Below are positions 24,825 through 34,438 of a DNA stretch of 40,459 nt, in pieces. The notes beneath the pieces were generated by a model. It was given only the letters and a program-made list of their open reading frames with translations, searched no databases and was not told the DNA's origin. The stretch lies in contig FZLS01000021.1 in assembly GCA_900197625.1 (NCBI GenBank), positions 1-40,459 of the forward strand, in the 5' to 3' direction. The stretch is from Rhodobacteraceae bacterium Water-Bin34. Its GTDB lineage: Bacteria; Pseudomonadota; Alphaproteobacteria; Rhodobacterales; Rhodobacteraceae. The stretch's first letter is position 1. Each line of letters opens with the position of its first letter. The translations under genes were made by a program, and so were the position numbers.

Positions 24825-26900
24825 TTGCCCCGAGATCCAAGATTTAATATTTTATTTGAACCGTTAAAGATTGGTCCAGTAACTACAAAAAATCGATTCT
24901 ACCAAGTCCCACATTGTACAGGAAGTGGTTGGCACAAACCCCGCACATTAGCTGGTTTACGCGAGGTAAAAGCAGAGGGTGGTTGGGGTGTTGTTAATAC
25001 TGAATATTGTTCCATTCATCCTTCAAGTGATGACGCACCCCACCCAAGTGCATCTCTATGGGATAAAGGAGATATTAAATCTCATGCTTTAATGACAGAA
25101 AAAGTACATGCTCACGGTGCTCTTGCAGGAGTGGAACTTGTTATTGGTGGCTCACAAATGGCAAATCTTGGAACAAGAGAAGTTGCTCTTGCTCCTTCTA
25201 GCCTTATGAACACGAGTGGAAATCCATTTCAAACACGAGCTATGGATAAATCAGATATACGCAATGTTCGAATGTGGCATCGAAAGGCAGCATTGCGCGC
25301 CAAAGAAGCAGGTTTTGATATCGTATATGTATACGCTACACATGGATATTTAATATCACAGTTTTTATCGCCCACAACTAATAAAAGAATAGATGAATAC
25401 GGTGGGAACCTTGCTAATCGAATGCGATTCATGCATGAAATTATTGAAGATACAAAAGAAGCTGTAGGTGATAAAATGGCAGTCGCTGTCAGATTTTCTG
25501 CAGAAACGAACGCCCATATTCCTGGCGGTGACGGTAACCCCATTCCTGGAGAAACAGAAGAAATTCTTGGCTCACTTGGCGAATTGCCCGACCTTTGGGA
25601 CATAAATATAAATGATTATTCTCTTGAAATGGGCTTATCACGTTTCACTAAAGAAGCCGCATTAACACCTTATGTTAAGGGGATTAAAAAACTTACATCC
25701 AAGCCTGTTGTCACAGTCGGTCGCTTTACATCACCTGATACAATGTTAGCGCAAATTAAAGATGGAATAGTTGATTTGATAGGTGCAGCTCGTCCATCAA
25801 TTGCTGACCCCTTTCTTCCAAAAAAAATAGAAGAAGGTAGATTTGAAGATATTCGCGAGTGTATTGGTTGCAACATATGCTATGTGGGTGATGGTAAAGG
25901 TGTGCCAATTAGGTGCACCCAAAATCCAACCATGAGTGAAGAATGGAGAAGTGGTTGGCATCCAGAAAGAATTAATAAAAAGACCAATGACTCAAGCGTT
26001 CTTATCATTGGAGCTGGACCAACTGGCTTAGAGGCTGCACATGCCTTGGGTAAGCGTGGCTATAAAGTACTGCTTGCAGAAGCAACAAGAAAATTAGGTG
26101 GACGAGTAAGTTTAGAGTCAAAACTTCCTGGCCTATCTCAATGGGCACGAGTTCGTGACTATCGATTGGAACAAATTAAAAAACTTTCAAACATAGAAGT
26201 TTTCCGCGAAAGTAGAATGACACATGAGCAAATACTTGAAGTAGGTGCCGATCACATAGCAATAGCAACGGGATCACATTGGCGCCGAGATGGTTTTAGT
26301 AGCACCCACTTAAATGGAATTGATGAGTTAAGCCATTCAAGAAATTTGTTTACACCCGATGATATCATGGAGGGAAATTTACCCGATGGTCCAACTATAA
26401 TATATGATGATGATAACTATTATATGGGCTCTGTAATAGCGGAAAAAATAAAAGCTTTAGGTCTACCAACAACATTAGTTACACCTCAGGACATGGTTTC
26501 TAGTTGGGGCGCATACACAACAGATAGATGGAGATCACAATCAAACCTTATGAAGCTAGGTGTAAATATTATCTGTGCAAAAAGTTTAAAAAGATTTGAT
26601 GGGAAAGAAGCACAATTTGAATGCATTTACACGAATTCAAGATCCATGTTATCAGCAACATCAATTGTTTTAGTTACATCAAGAAAGCCAAATGATGAAC
26701 TTTATAATAGTTTATTGAACCGTAATGAAAATTTCTCAGCTACATCTTACAAATCTTTAAAGAAGATTGGGGATTGTGATGCACCAGCAATTATTGCTGC
26801 CGCTATTTATGCAGGACATAAATATGCTCGTGAACTAGAGGAAAAAATTGATTATGATAACCCTTTCAAACATGATCGCGTATTTTTTGAAGATTATTAA
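24825..26900 (+). CDS. TMADH/StcD-like iron-sulfur flavoprotein, amine N-demethylase candidate
   Basis: A 691-residue protein starting with TTG, supported by AGGA seven bases before it and by the family N terminus (PRDPRFNILFEPLKIG). Residues 1-345 form an FMN barrel: Cys31 in QVPHC matches Cys30 of trimethylamine dehydrogenase, which holds FMN covalently; Tyr61, Tyr170 and His173 match its Tyr60, Tyr169 and His172. A [4Fe-4S] site follows (Cys346, Cys349, Cys352, Cys364), then an FAD/ADP domain (IIGAGPTGLEAAHALG). The aromatic Trp355 of TMADH is replaced by Asp356, as in histamine dehydrogenase, so trimethylamine is an unlikely substrate. N-methylproline demethylase StcD and dimethylglycine-type enzymes belong to the same family. 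It is single-gene, divergent from the aldehyde dehydrogenase. Demethylation of a secondary or tertiary amine is inferred. Confidence 0.88.
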   Translation: MPRDPRFNILFEPLKIGPVTTKNRFYQVPHCTGSGWHKPRTLAGLREVKAEGGWGVVNTEYCSIHPSSDDAPHPSASLWDKGDIKSHALMTEKVHAHGALAGVELVIGGSQMANLGTREVALAPSSLMNTSGNPFQTRAMDKSDIRNVRMWHRKAALRAKEAGFDIVYVYATHGYLISQFLSPTTNKRIDEYGGNLANRMRFMHEIIEDTKEAVGDKMAVAVRFSAETNAHIPGGDGNPIPGETEEILGSLGELPDLWDININDYSLEMGLSRFTKEAALTPYVKGIKKLTSKPVVTVGRFTSPDTMLAQIKDGIVDLIGAARPSIADPFLPKKIEEGRFEDIRECIGCNICYVGDGKGVPIRCTQNPTMSEEWRSGWHPERINKKTNDSSVLIIGAGPTGLEAAHALGKRGYKVLLAEATRKLGGRVSLESKLPGLSQWARVRDYRLEQIKKLSNIEVFRESRMTHEQILEVGADHIAIATGSHWRRDGFSSTHLNGIDELSHSRNLFTPDDIMEGNLPDGPTIIYDDDNYYMGSVIAEKIKALGLPTTLVTPQDMVSSWGAYTTDRWRSQSNLMKLGVNIICAKSLKRFDGKEAQFECIYTNSRSMLSATSIVLVTSRKPNDELYNSLLNRNENFSATSYKSLKKIGDCDAPAIIAAAIYAGHKYARELEEKIDYDNPFKHDRVFFEDY

Positions 26901-26993
26901 ATCTTTCTAACATTAATTATATGCCTCAACGGTGTTTGAAATATTTCTAAAGATTATTTTATATTGTGATTAGGTGATAGAAAACAAAGAAAA

Positions 26994-27021
26994 CCCACAT
27001 TTAATAAGATTTAAATGTGGG
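26994..27021 (-). terminator. Rho-independent terminator of the acs operon
   Basis: A perfect 11-bp stem (CCCACATTTAA / TTAAATGTGGG) with a 6-base loop. On the minus strand it lies 20 bases after the acs stop and is followed by TTTCTTTGTTTTC. On the plus strand the tail is not T-rich, so it mainly serves the acs operon. Confidence 0.85.
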
Positions 27022-27040
27022 CAAACAAAATGATTTACTT

Positions 27041-28978
27041 TTAGCGATTCATACGATTTTCAATAAGTTTTTCTACAACTTCAGGCTCAGCTAAAGTAGA
27101 TATATCACCTAATGAATCATAATCATTCTCAGCGACTTTCCTCAATATCCTTCTCATTATTTTACCTGATCTAGTTTTAGGCAAACCAGGTGCCCATTGA
27201 ATAAAATCAGGACTAGCAATTGGCCCTATTTGCTGGCGAACCCATCCCCTTAAAGCAGCTCGAAGTTCTTCAGAGTATTCTGCACTCGCATTGAGTGTCA
27301 CATAGCAATAAATACCTTGGCCTTTAACATCATGTGGGTATCCAACTACAGCAGCTTCAGCAACATCTTTATGTGCAACCAAAGCACTTTCAATTTCTGC
27401 AGTTCCCATTCTGTGTCCAGATACATTTAAAACATCATCCACCCGACCAGTAATCCAATAATAACCATCTTCATCACGTTTACAGCCGTCTTCAGTGAAA
27501 TAGTAACCCTTGTAGGCTTCAAAATAAGTTTTAACAAAGCGATCATGATCACCATAAACTGTTCTCATTTGAGATGGCCAACTTTCTTTAATAGCAAGAA
27601 CGCCTTCGCATGCTCCTTCAATTTCTTGACCAGTTTGTGGATCCAAAATTACTGGCTGTACACCAAAAAATGGAGTTGTAGCAGAGCCTGGTTTTGTTGT
27701 TGTGGCTCCAGGAAGTGGCGTCATCATATGACCACCAGTTTCTGTTTGCCACCAAGTGTCGACAATCGGTACAACACCCTTTCCAACAACCTCATTATAC
27801 CAATTCCAGGCTTCAGGATTTATAGGCTCACCAACCGTTCCAAGTACACGCAAATCAGACAGATTATGTTTTGAAACTAAATCATTTCCTAAACCCATTA
27901 AAGCTCGTATTGCTGTTGGAGCTGTATAAAACTGGTTAACTTTATGTTTTTCACAAACAGCCCAAAAACGTGATGCATCCGGATATGTTGGAGTACCTTC
28001 AAACATTAAAGTAGTAGCCCCATTAGCCAGCGGGCCATATACTATATAAGAGTGACCAGTTATCCATCCTACATCAGCAGTACACCAATACGTATCTCCT
28101 TCTTGGTAATCAAAAGTATATTGGTGTGTCATTGATGCATATACTAGATATCCTGCAGAAGAATGTACTACACCTTTAGGTTTTCCAGTAGAGCCTGAAG
28201 TGTAGAGGATAAATAAAGGGTCTTCAGCATTCATCTTCTCAACTGGACAATCATTTGATGCAGCCGAAACAAGTGTACCATAATCATAATCACGATTTTC
28301 TTTATATGGTGTACTATTTCCAGTTCTTGCAACCACCAAAGTTTTTACATCACCGGATATTTCTAAAGCAGCATCTACATTTTTCTTTAATGGTATATTT
28401 TTTCCCCCACGCGGGCCTTCATCTGCGGTTACAACCAAAGAAGCTTTACAATCAGATATTCTTGAGGCTAAGGCATCTGGCGAAAAACCACCAAAAACTA
28501 TAGAGTGAATTGCTCCAATTCTAGCACATGCTAACATGGCATATGCAGCTTCTGGTATCATTGGCATATACAAAACAACACGATCACCTTTTCCAACACC
28601 AAGTGATTTATAGACGTTTGCTAATCTAGAAACATGATCATGTAATTGATTGTAAGTTATGTGCTTATCTACACTTGGATCATCAGACTCCCATATTATT
28701 GCCGTCTGGTTTCCTCTTTTTGCGAGATGACGATCAACACAGTTTTCACATATATTCAACTCGCCGTCTTCATACCACTTAATTGAAATGTTTGGATATT
28801 CAAACGAAGTATTTTTCACTTTAGTAAAAGGAGTTATCCAATCAATGCGTTTTCCGTGTTCAGCCCAAAATGTATCTGGATTAGAGACAGATGCCGCATA
28901 CATACTATCGTACTTTTCTTTATTAGCGTGAGCTTTTTCTGCTAACTTGGAGGATGGTGGAAATACTTTGTCGCTCAT
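27041..28978 (-). CDS. acs: Acetyl-CoA synthetase
   Basis: A 645-residue AMP-forming ligase converting acetate, ATP and CoA to acetyl-CoA. Adenylation motifs: [15 protein letters not shown], the [17 protein letters not shown] stretch, [12 protein letters not shown] with the Trp that limits the acyl pocket to short chains, and the C-terminal [12 protein letters not shown] carrying the Lys that is acetylated for control in Acs enzymes. Length and N terminus ([10 protein letters not shown]) are normal. It lies only 50 bases after livF and shares the terminator at 26994-27021, so it is probably the last gene of the ABC importer operon. Propionate may also be used. Regulation by the neighbouring ScfR protein is likely from context. 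Confidence 0.95.
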   Translation of the reverse strand: MSDKVFPPSSKLAEKAHANKEKYDSMYAASVSNPDTFWAEHGKRIDWITPFTKVKNTSFEYPNISIKWYEDGELNICENCVDRHLAKRGNQTAIIWESDDPSVDKHITYNQLHDHVSRLANVYKSLGVGKGDRVVLYMPMIPEAAYAMLACARIGAIHSIVFGGFSPDALASRISDCKASLVVTADEGPRGGKNIPLKKNVDAALEISGDVKTLVVARTGNSTPYKENRDYDYGTLVSAASNDCPVEKMNAEDPLFILYTSGSTGKPKGVVHSSAGYLVYASMTHQYTFDYQEGDTYWCTADVGWITGHSYIVYGPLANGATTLMFEGTPTYPDASRFWAVCEKHKVNQFYTAPTAIRALMGLGNDLVSKHNLSDLRVLGTVGEPINPEAWNWYNEVVGKGVVPIVDTWWQTETGGHMMTPLPGATTTKPGSATTPFFGVQPVILDPQTGQEIEGACEGVLAIKESWPSQMRTVYGDHDRFVKTYFEAYKGYYFTEDGCKRDEDGYYWITGRVDDVLNVSGHRMGTAEIESALVAHKDVAEAAVVGYPHDVKGQGIYCYVTLNASAEYSEELRAALRGWVRQQIGPIASPDFIQWAPGLPKTRSGKIMRRILRKVAENDYDSLGDISTLAEPEVVEKLIENRMNR

Positions 28979-29028
28979 TTTCTTCCCTTTTAAAGTTAAA
29001 AAACTATACCTATGTTATATATTATTTT

Positions 29029-29769
29029 TTAAATTGCCAAATAATCATGGCGAAGTTTTTCATTATCTAAAACCTCTTTTGCAGTACCAGAAAACACCAC
29101 ACCACCAGTATCAAGAATAACTGCACGATCCGCCAGTTTTAAAGCTGCAACGGCATTTTGCTCCACAATAATAGTTGTTATACCTTGTTCACGAATTAGC
29201 CTTAAAGTTTTTTCTATCTCTTGAACAATAACAGGCGCCAAACCTTCATATGGCTCATCTAGTAGTAACAATTTAATATTTCTTGCAAGTGCTCGCCCAA
29301 TTGCAAGCATTTGTTGTTCCCCACCAGATAGTGTTGTTCCTTCTTGTTTGCGGCGTTCACCTAAACGTGGGAATAATTCATAAATTCTGTCTAATGACCA
29401 GCCAATAGGTTTTTCTATTTGAGCTAATTGTAAATTTTCCTCAACAGTCAATCCTTGAATAATTCGTCGATCTTCTGGGACTAAAGCTATGCCTGCTTGA
29501 GCTGCTTCCCAAGCTTGCATTTTGTGCAATGGTTGATGATCTAACCATATCTCACCTTTATGAATAGTAGGGTCATCAAGGCGAGCTATTGCCCTTAATG
29601 TAGATGTCTTACCAGCACCGTTTCGCCCTAAAAGAGCTAAAATTTCTCCCTCATGAACATTTAAGGAAATACCTTGAACAATATAACTTTCCCCATAATA
29701 AGCATGAATATCATGTGCTGAGAAATATATTGGCCTTGAAGCTTCTGTATTATCTGGTGTGTTAATCAT
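29029..29769 (-). CDS. livF: Liv-type ABC transporter ATPase (LivF)
   Basis: A 246-residue ATPase of the branched-chain amino acid/amide (HAAT) family. Walker A GRNGAGKTS, Q-loop region ALVPEDRRIIQGLTVEENL, signature LSGGEQQMLAIGRAL, Walker B LLLLDEPYEGLAP and the switch His replaced by Gln in IIVEQN, as usual in LivF. The first 14 residues are a polar extension. It overlaps livG by eight bases. The family moves amino acids, urea, amides or other small carboxylates, so the gene name describes type, not substrate. Confidence 0.92.
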   Translation of the reverse strand: MINTPDNTEASRPIYFSAHDIHAYYGESYIVQGISLNVHEGEILALLGRNGAGKTSTLRAIARLDDPTIHKGEIWLDHQPLHKMQAWEAAQAGIALVPEDRRIIQGLTVEENLQLAQIEKPIGWSLDRIYELFPRLGERRKQEGTTLSGGEQQMLAIGRALARNIKLLLLDEPYEGLAPVIVQEIEKTLRLIREQGITTIIVEQNAVAALKLADRAVILDTGGVVFSGTAKEVLDNEKLRHDYLAI

Positions 29770-30541
29770 CTCTCATATTGCCTTCTACTTGAGCCTCGCC
29801 AAGATATGCTTCTTTTACCTTTGGATGGCCTTTTATCTTTTCTGGAATGTCCTCAACAATTACAGTACCTTGAGCAAGTACTGATATTTTTTGAGCCAAT
29901 GAAAAAACCACACCCATATCGTGCTCAATGATAGCCATGGTAATTTTTAATTTTTTTTGAATACTTTTTAATAATTCAATAGTGCTTTCAGTATCCGCTC
30001 TTGCCATGCCTGCTGTTGGTTCATCCAACAATAATAATTTTGGATTTTGGGATAGGCACATTGCCATCTCTAAGCGACGCTTATCACCGCGCGACATTGA
30101 TGATGCTAACATGTCTTTTTTATTTATTAGATCAACATCAACCAACATTTTCTCAGCTTTTTCTGCCATATCTTTATTGTCAGAAACTCTACCAAGAGCA
30201 TTTAAAGTAAATGAACCGTCTCTTTTTGCAAAGCATGGTATTAAAGTATTTTCCCAAACAGAAAGTTCTGAAAATATTTCAGGTGTTTGAAAAACACGAC
30301 TAACACCAAGTTGGTTTATTTCATGAGGTTTAATACCCAACAATGACTGTCCATTAAACATAACAGTTCCTGTATCGGGGATTAGCTTACCAACAAAACA
30401 GTTTAAAAGTGTAGATTTTCCAGCACCATTAGGACCAATTATTGCATGAATTTTGCCTTCTTCAATATCTAAATTCACATTGTGTAAGGCTTTTAAACCT
30501 CCAAAACTTTTATTAACATTTTGGACTTCAAGAATTCCCAT
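29762..30541 (-). CDS. livG: Liv-type ABC transporter ATPase (LivG)
   Basis: A 259-residue ATPase. Walker A GPNGAGKST, Q-loop in GVSRVFQTPEIF, an atypical signature SMSRGDKRRLEMAMCL (LSRGDQRRLE-like, as in the urea/amide branch), Walker B LLLLDEPTAGMA and the switch His in IIEHDMGVVFS. The C-terminal KVKEAYLGE is typical of LivG/UrtD. The signature differs from the LSGGQ of amino-acid LivG proteins and places it nearer UrtD. It follows livM after nine bases. Confidence 0.92.
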   Translation of the reverse strand: MGILEVQNVNKSFGGLKALHNVNLDIEEGKIHAIIGPNGAGKSTLLNCFVGKLIPDTGTVMFNGQSLLGIKPHEINQLGVSRVFQTPEIFSELSVWENTLIPCFAKRDGSFTLNALGRVSDNKDMAEKAEKMLVDVDLINKKDMLASSMSRGDKRRLEMAMCLSQNPKLLLLDEPTAGMARADTESTIELLKSIQKKLKITMAIIEHDMGVVFSLAQKISVLAQGTVIVEDIPEKIKGHPKVKEAYLGEAQVEGNMRDD

Positions 30542-30550
30542 TTGGCACTC

Positions 30551-31753
30551 CTATTCTGCAGCTGAAGTAGTGGAAGTTGATGATGTTTCATCCCCACCTT
30601 TGCGTCGTTTCCACCAATTGCCAATCCGTGACATTCCTTCCATTAATCCACCTGGTAGAAAAATCACTATCAACATAAACATAATGCCTAATGTTAGATG
30701 CCATCCTTTACCCGTAAATAAATGTAGCACCCAAACTATAATGTTTTCCAACCCATCAGGCATCCAGGCAAACCAACCATGTAGAACTGTGTCATTGATC
30801 TTTGAAAATATATTTTCAAAGTATTTGATAAAACCTGCGCCCATAACAGGGCCTAATAAAGTTCCTGTTCCACCAAGTATCGTCATTAAAACTATCTCAC
30901 CAGAAGCAGTCCATTGCATGCGTTCTGCTCCAGCTAAAGGATCCATTGATGCCATTAAGCCCCCTGCTAGTCCTGCATACATTCCAGAAATCACAAATGC
31001 AGCTAGAGTATATGGTCTAGTATTTATTCCGGTGTAATTAAGACGGTTTTGATTAGTTTTAACTGCTCGCAACATCATGCCAAAAGGCGAACGAAAAATA
31101 CGTATCGATAAATAAAATGCTATTAACAAGAATATAGCACAAATATAGTACCCAATATTAAATTGAAAATCCCATGCGCCAATCTGCATTACCCAAGTAT
31201 CTCTCATCTCTAAACCAAACAAAGAAGTTACAGGCAAGTTCCCTGACACATTTTCGGCAGCCAAAATACGAGGATCATTTAAAGTTATTTGTAATCCTGT
31301 TTCACCATTAGTTAATGGTGTAAGTACAGAATAGGCTAAGGCAAAACTCATTTGGGCAAATGCTAATGTCAAAATTGAAAAATAAATACCAGATCTACGT
31401 AAAGAAATGAAACCAATAAGTAATGAAAACAGACCAGCTACAATAACTGATAATATGAGTGCTGGAATAATATTCATTGAAAGTAATTTGAACATCCAAA
31501 CGGCAGAATAAGAACCAACACCTAAGAATGCAGCATGCCCAAAGGAAAGATAACCTGTTAGTCCAAATAGGATATTAAAACCAATTGCTAGAATACCATA
31601 TATAGCAAACCGCTGCATTAAATCAGGATAACCAGCATTAAATTGTGCTAAGCCAGAATCTGTTGGAAATGGGTTTAGTATAAAAGGTGCCAATAATGCT
31701 ATTATAGCTACAAAAAATAGAGTTCTCATATCCGCTTTTGAAATAGTATTCAT
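30551..31753 (-). CDS. livM: Liv-type ABC transporter permease (LivM)
   Basis: A 400-residue membrane protein with about 10 helices. [21 protein letters not shown] near residue 65 and [24 protein letters not shown] with [13 protein letters not shown] are family hallmarks. The C terminus is a long polar tail ([18 protein letters not shown]). It begins one base after livH ends and precedes livG by nine bases. Partner of LivH in the transmembrane channel. Confidence 0.91.
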   Translation of the reverse strand: MNTISKADMRTLFFVAIIALLAPFILNPFPTDSGLAQFNAGYPDLMQRFAIYGILAIGFNILFGLTGYLSFGHAAFLGVGSYSAVWMFKLLSMNIIPALILSVIVAGLFSLLIGFISLRRSGIYFSILTLAFAQMSFALAYSVLTPLTNGETGLQITLNDPRILAAENVSGNLPVTSLFGLEMRDTWVMQIGAWDFQFNIGYYICAIFLLIAFYLSIRIFRSPFGMMLRAVKTNQNRLNYTGINTRPYTLAAFVISGMYAGLAGGLMASMDPLAGAERMQWTASGEIVLMTILGGTGTLLGPVMGAGFIKYFENIFSKINDTVLHGWFAWMPDGLENIIVWVLHLFTGKGWHLTLGIMFMLIVIFLPGGLMEGMSRIGNWWKRRKGGDETSSTSTTSAAE

Positions 31754-31754
31754 T

Positions 31755-32792
31755 TTATTCCTCCATCACGCCAGCTTTGCCCATTAGACCACGAGGCCTA
31801 GTTAGCAGTACAATAATAGCGACAAGGTAAATTATAATTTGGTCAATAGAGGGGAGGTAAAGCATCTCAAAGAAACCTTTGACTTCGTTCATTGAGGCAA
31901 AACTCTCTAGTATTCCTAAAAGGAACCCTGCAGAGACAGCACCCGGCAAAGAACCCATTCCTCCAACAACAACAACAACAAATGATAGAACTAGGAAATC
32001 CATTCCCATATGATAATTTGGGGAATTAATGGGTGTGTACATTACACCAGCCAATCCAGCCACAGCAGCAGCAATACCAAACATTATTGTGAACCTTCGA
32101 TCAATATTGATACCCAAAAGCCCAACAGTTTCACGATCAGCCATTCCAGCTCTGACTACCATTCCAAATGTTGTAAATCTTAAAAAAGCAAATACCGCGC
32201 TAATTATTAATGCAGAAAATCCAAAATAAATTAATCGCCAGTATGGATAACTTGCATCAAGGCCAATCAATGCACCTACATTAAATGAACCAACAAATTG
32301 ATCAGGTGCAGGAGTTGGTATTGGATTTGCTCCAAAGTTAGCTTTTACAAGTTCTTGAATTACTATAGCTAAACCAAATGTTACCAATATTTGATCAGCG
32401 TGGGGGCGTTTGTAAAAGTGCTTTATTAAGCCTCTCTCCATGACGTAACCAATTAATAGCATGATTGGTATTGCAACTAATATTGCCAAAGGAACATTCC
32501 AATCAATAATTGCACTACCAATATTTGGTCCAAACCATTCAATAACATAAGGTGTTTTGACCTTAAGAGGATTTCCTAAAAAATCTACTTGCGATGGATC
32601 AATCGTTACTTTTGATATTGCAATTAATTTTTGTAACGATACTGCACAGAAAGCACCAAGCATAAATAATGCACCGTGAGCAAAATTTACTACTCCTAAC
32701 GTTCCAAAAATTAAGGTTAGCCCTAACGCAATCAAGGCATATGCACTGCCTTTATCAAGCCCATTTAGTATTTGTAAAAGAATTGCATCCAT
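31755..32792 (-). CDS. livH: Liv-type ABC transporter permease (LivH)
   Basis: A 345-residue permease with about eight helices. The N terminus [36 protein letters not shown] (in pieces: [32 protein letters not shown]) is diagnostic for LivH. It is somewhat longer than E. coli LivH owing to a loop of about 40 residues after helix 2. [17 protein letters not shown] marks the final part. It lies 97 bases after the binding-protein gene and is linked closely to livM. Confidence 0.91.
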   Translation of the reverse strand: MDAILLQILNGLDKGSAYALIALGLTLIFGTLGVVNFAHGALFMLGAFCAVSLQKLIAISKVTIDPSQVDFLGNPLKVKTPYVIEWFGPNIGSAIIDWNVPLAILVAIPIMLLIGYVMERGLIKHFYKRPHADQILVTFGLAIVIQELVKANFGANPIPTPAPDQFVGSFNVGALIGLDASYPYWRLIYFGFSALIISAVFAFLRFTTFGMVVRAGMADRETVGLLGINIDRRFTIMFGIAAAVAGLAGVMYTPINSPNYHMGMDFLVLSFVVVVVGGMGSLPGAVSAGFLLGILESFASMNEVKGFFEMLYLPSIDQIIIYLVAIIVLLTRPRGLMGKAGVMEE

Positions 32793-32889
32793 GTTTCGTC
32801 CAAACTTTATTTACTTAGCTAGTTTAACTTAACTTTTTAAATAGGCCACAGTGAAAACACTGCAGCCTAAAATTTCATTTATAAATTAT

Positions 32890-34227
32890 TTATGCGCCTG
32901 GGTTACATTTACCTAAAGCACCACCCGCAAACATTGGGTGATCAACAGCATACTCAACTTGACTACGAGGTGTGATTTCCACAACTTCGAGGACATCGAA
33001 TTCTGATGTTGGGTTTTCTTTACCCTTCACAACTAACACATCTTTGAAGCATTGGTGATCTTCCGCGCGATATTCTGTCGGACCATTACCCATGCCATCA
33101 AATTTAAAGCCTTCCAGAGCTTCAGCAACACCACATGGATTGAATGTACCAGAACGTTCACATGCATCTGCATATAATAATGTTTGAACGTATGTAGTAT
33201 GAGCTGCCTGAGATGGTGGGAAGCCGTATTTTGTACCAAATGATTTAACAAATGCTTTTGTACCTTCATCTGTAAGTGACCAATGCCAGTTAGTAGAACC
33301 GAAGATACCTTTAACATTTTCACCAGCACCACGTGCCATTAGACGAGAATATAGTGGCACAACAATTTCAAAGTTTTTGTTGTTTATAACTTTATCTCTT
33401 AACCCAAATTGAACAGCAGATGTTAATGAATTGATCATGTTTCCGCCGTAGTGGTTAAGCACTAGAACATCAGCGCCAGAATTTAATACTGGAGCAACAT
33501 AAGATGAGAAATCTGTTGTAGCTAATGGTGTTAATACGTTATTTACTGTATTCCAACCTTTTGCTTCTGTGGCTGCTTGGATAGACTCTTGTTGTGTCCA
33601 ACCCCAAGTATAATCCGCAGTCAAGTGATATGCATTACGATCATTACCATAACGAGCTTCTAAAACAGGTGCTAATGCAGCTCCTGACATATATCCGTTG
33701 AAGAAATGACGAAAGCCATTAGCTTTTTTATCTTTACCGGTTGTATCGTTTGAGTGTGTCAAACCAGCCATAAAGATAACGCCTGCTTCTTGACAGAGAC
33801 CCTGAACAGCAATAGCCACACCTGAAGATGAACCACCAGTAATCATTACTGCACCGTCTTTTTCAATCATGGATTTTGCTGAAGCGCGCGCCGCATCAGA
33901 TTTGGTTTGAGTATCGCCAGTTACATATTCAACTTTCTTACCCAGAATACCATTACCTGTGAGTGCTTTAGACGAGAATGTATTCATCATTCCGCCGTCA
34001 CCACCACCATTTAAATGCTCAACTGCAAGTTTGTAGGCACGTAATTCATCCGCACCCTCGTCCGCATATGGACCAGATTGTGGAACATTGAAGCCCAGAG
34101 TTACTGAACCGCCTGTAGGTGCATTTGTATATGCAGCTAAAGGACTTGTGATGAAAGTAGGCATCGCTAAGCCAGCGCCAACCGTAGCACTGGTCTTGAT
34201 AAGCCCACGTCTTGTAAACTTAGACAT
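32890..34227 (-). CDS. Tat-exported substrate-binding protein of the Liv-type importer
   Basis: A 445-residue periplasmic binding protein of the Peripla_BP_6 (LivK/UrtA/FmdD) type. The ATG at 34227 is chosen because GGAGG stands seven bases upstream and because it opens a signal with twin arginines (FTRRGLIKTSATVGAG, then a hydrophobic stretch ending in SPLAAY). An upstream TTG would add 14 charged residues before it. GFNVPQSGPYADEGADELR is the usual first strand and loop; ITGGSSSGVAIAVQ and HFFNGYMSGAAL also fit the family. Tat export implies folding or cofactor loading before secretion. Because acs ends the operon, the ligand may be a compound yielding acetate, but this is inference. Confidence 0.9.
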   Translation of the reverse strand: MSKFTRRGLIKTSATVGAGLAMPTFITSPLAAYTNAPTGGSVTLGFNVPQSGPYADEGADELRAYKLAVEHLNGGGDGGMMNTFSSKALTGNGILGKKVEYVTGDTQTKSDAARASAKSMIEKDGAVMITGGSSSGVAIAVQGLCQEAGVIFMAGLTHSNDTTGKDKKANGFRHFFNGYMSGAALAPVLEARYGNDRNAYHLTADYTWGWTQQESIQAATEAKGWNTVNNVLTPLATTDFSSYVAPVLNSGADVLVLNHYGGNMINSLTSAVQFGLRDKVINNKNFEIVVPLYSRLMARGAGENVKGIFGSTNWHWSLTDEGTKAFVKSFGTKYGFPPSQAAHTTYVQTLLYADACERSGTFNPCGVAEALEGFKFDGMGNGPTEYRAEDHQCFKDVLVVKGKENPTSEFDVLEVVEITPRSQVEYAVDHPMFAGGALGKCNPGA

Positions 34228-34310
34228 AGATTTCCTCCCTAGTTCTGCACGTAGGCTGCCTCCTCGCAACTTACGTCAGTGTCTTTAGACTTCTGAATAA
34301 TAGGAGTAAA

Positions 34311-34358
34311 TGTAATTATTACAACAACTCATTGTAAATTAACGATATTATTGTAAAT
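34311..34358. promoter_or_regulatory. Cluster of TTGTAA-type sites upstream of the importer operon
   Basis: TGTAATTATTACA (34311-34323) is a perfect palindrome around one T, and ATTGTAAAT occurs twice (34331-34339 and 34350-34358), 19 bases apart. They resemble the site overlapping the regulator promoter at 34382-34401. Position upstream of the binding-protein gene fits control of the importer and acs by the ScfR protein encoded next door. Sites are observed; the binder is inferred. Confidence 0.5.
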
Positions 34359-34372
34359 CTTTTTATTTTTTT

Positions 34373-34401
34373 TTGACTTTATTTGTAAATAAATTTACAA
34401 T
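34373..34401 (+). promoter_or_regulatory. Promoter of the ScfR gene with palindromic operator between -35 and -10
   Basis: TTGACT (34373-34378) and TACAAT (34396-34401) are spaced by exactly 17 bases. The interval is filled by TTTGTAAA-TAAA-TTTACAAT, an inverted repeat ending in the -10 box. Characterised ScfR proteins such as PccR recognise TTTGCAAA-type half-sites with a short spacer, so this looks like an autoregulatory operator. Confidence 0.62.
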
Positions 34402-34438
34402 ATACTTATTTAAACGTTTTAAATTAAGGTCTTAAATT

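Noticed and set aside
34373..34378. TTGACT upstream of the ScfR gene as a third copy of the TTGACTGATnnATC motif
   Set aside because: It lacks GATnnATC and the AGTCAA arm, and fits an ordinary -35 box with a -10 box 17 bases away.
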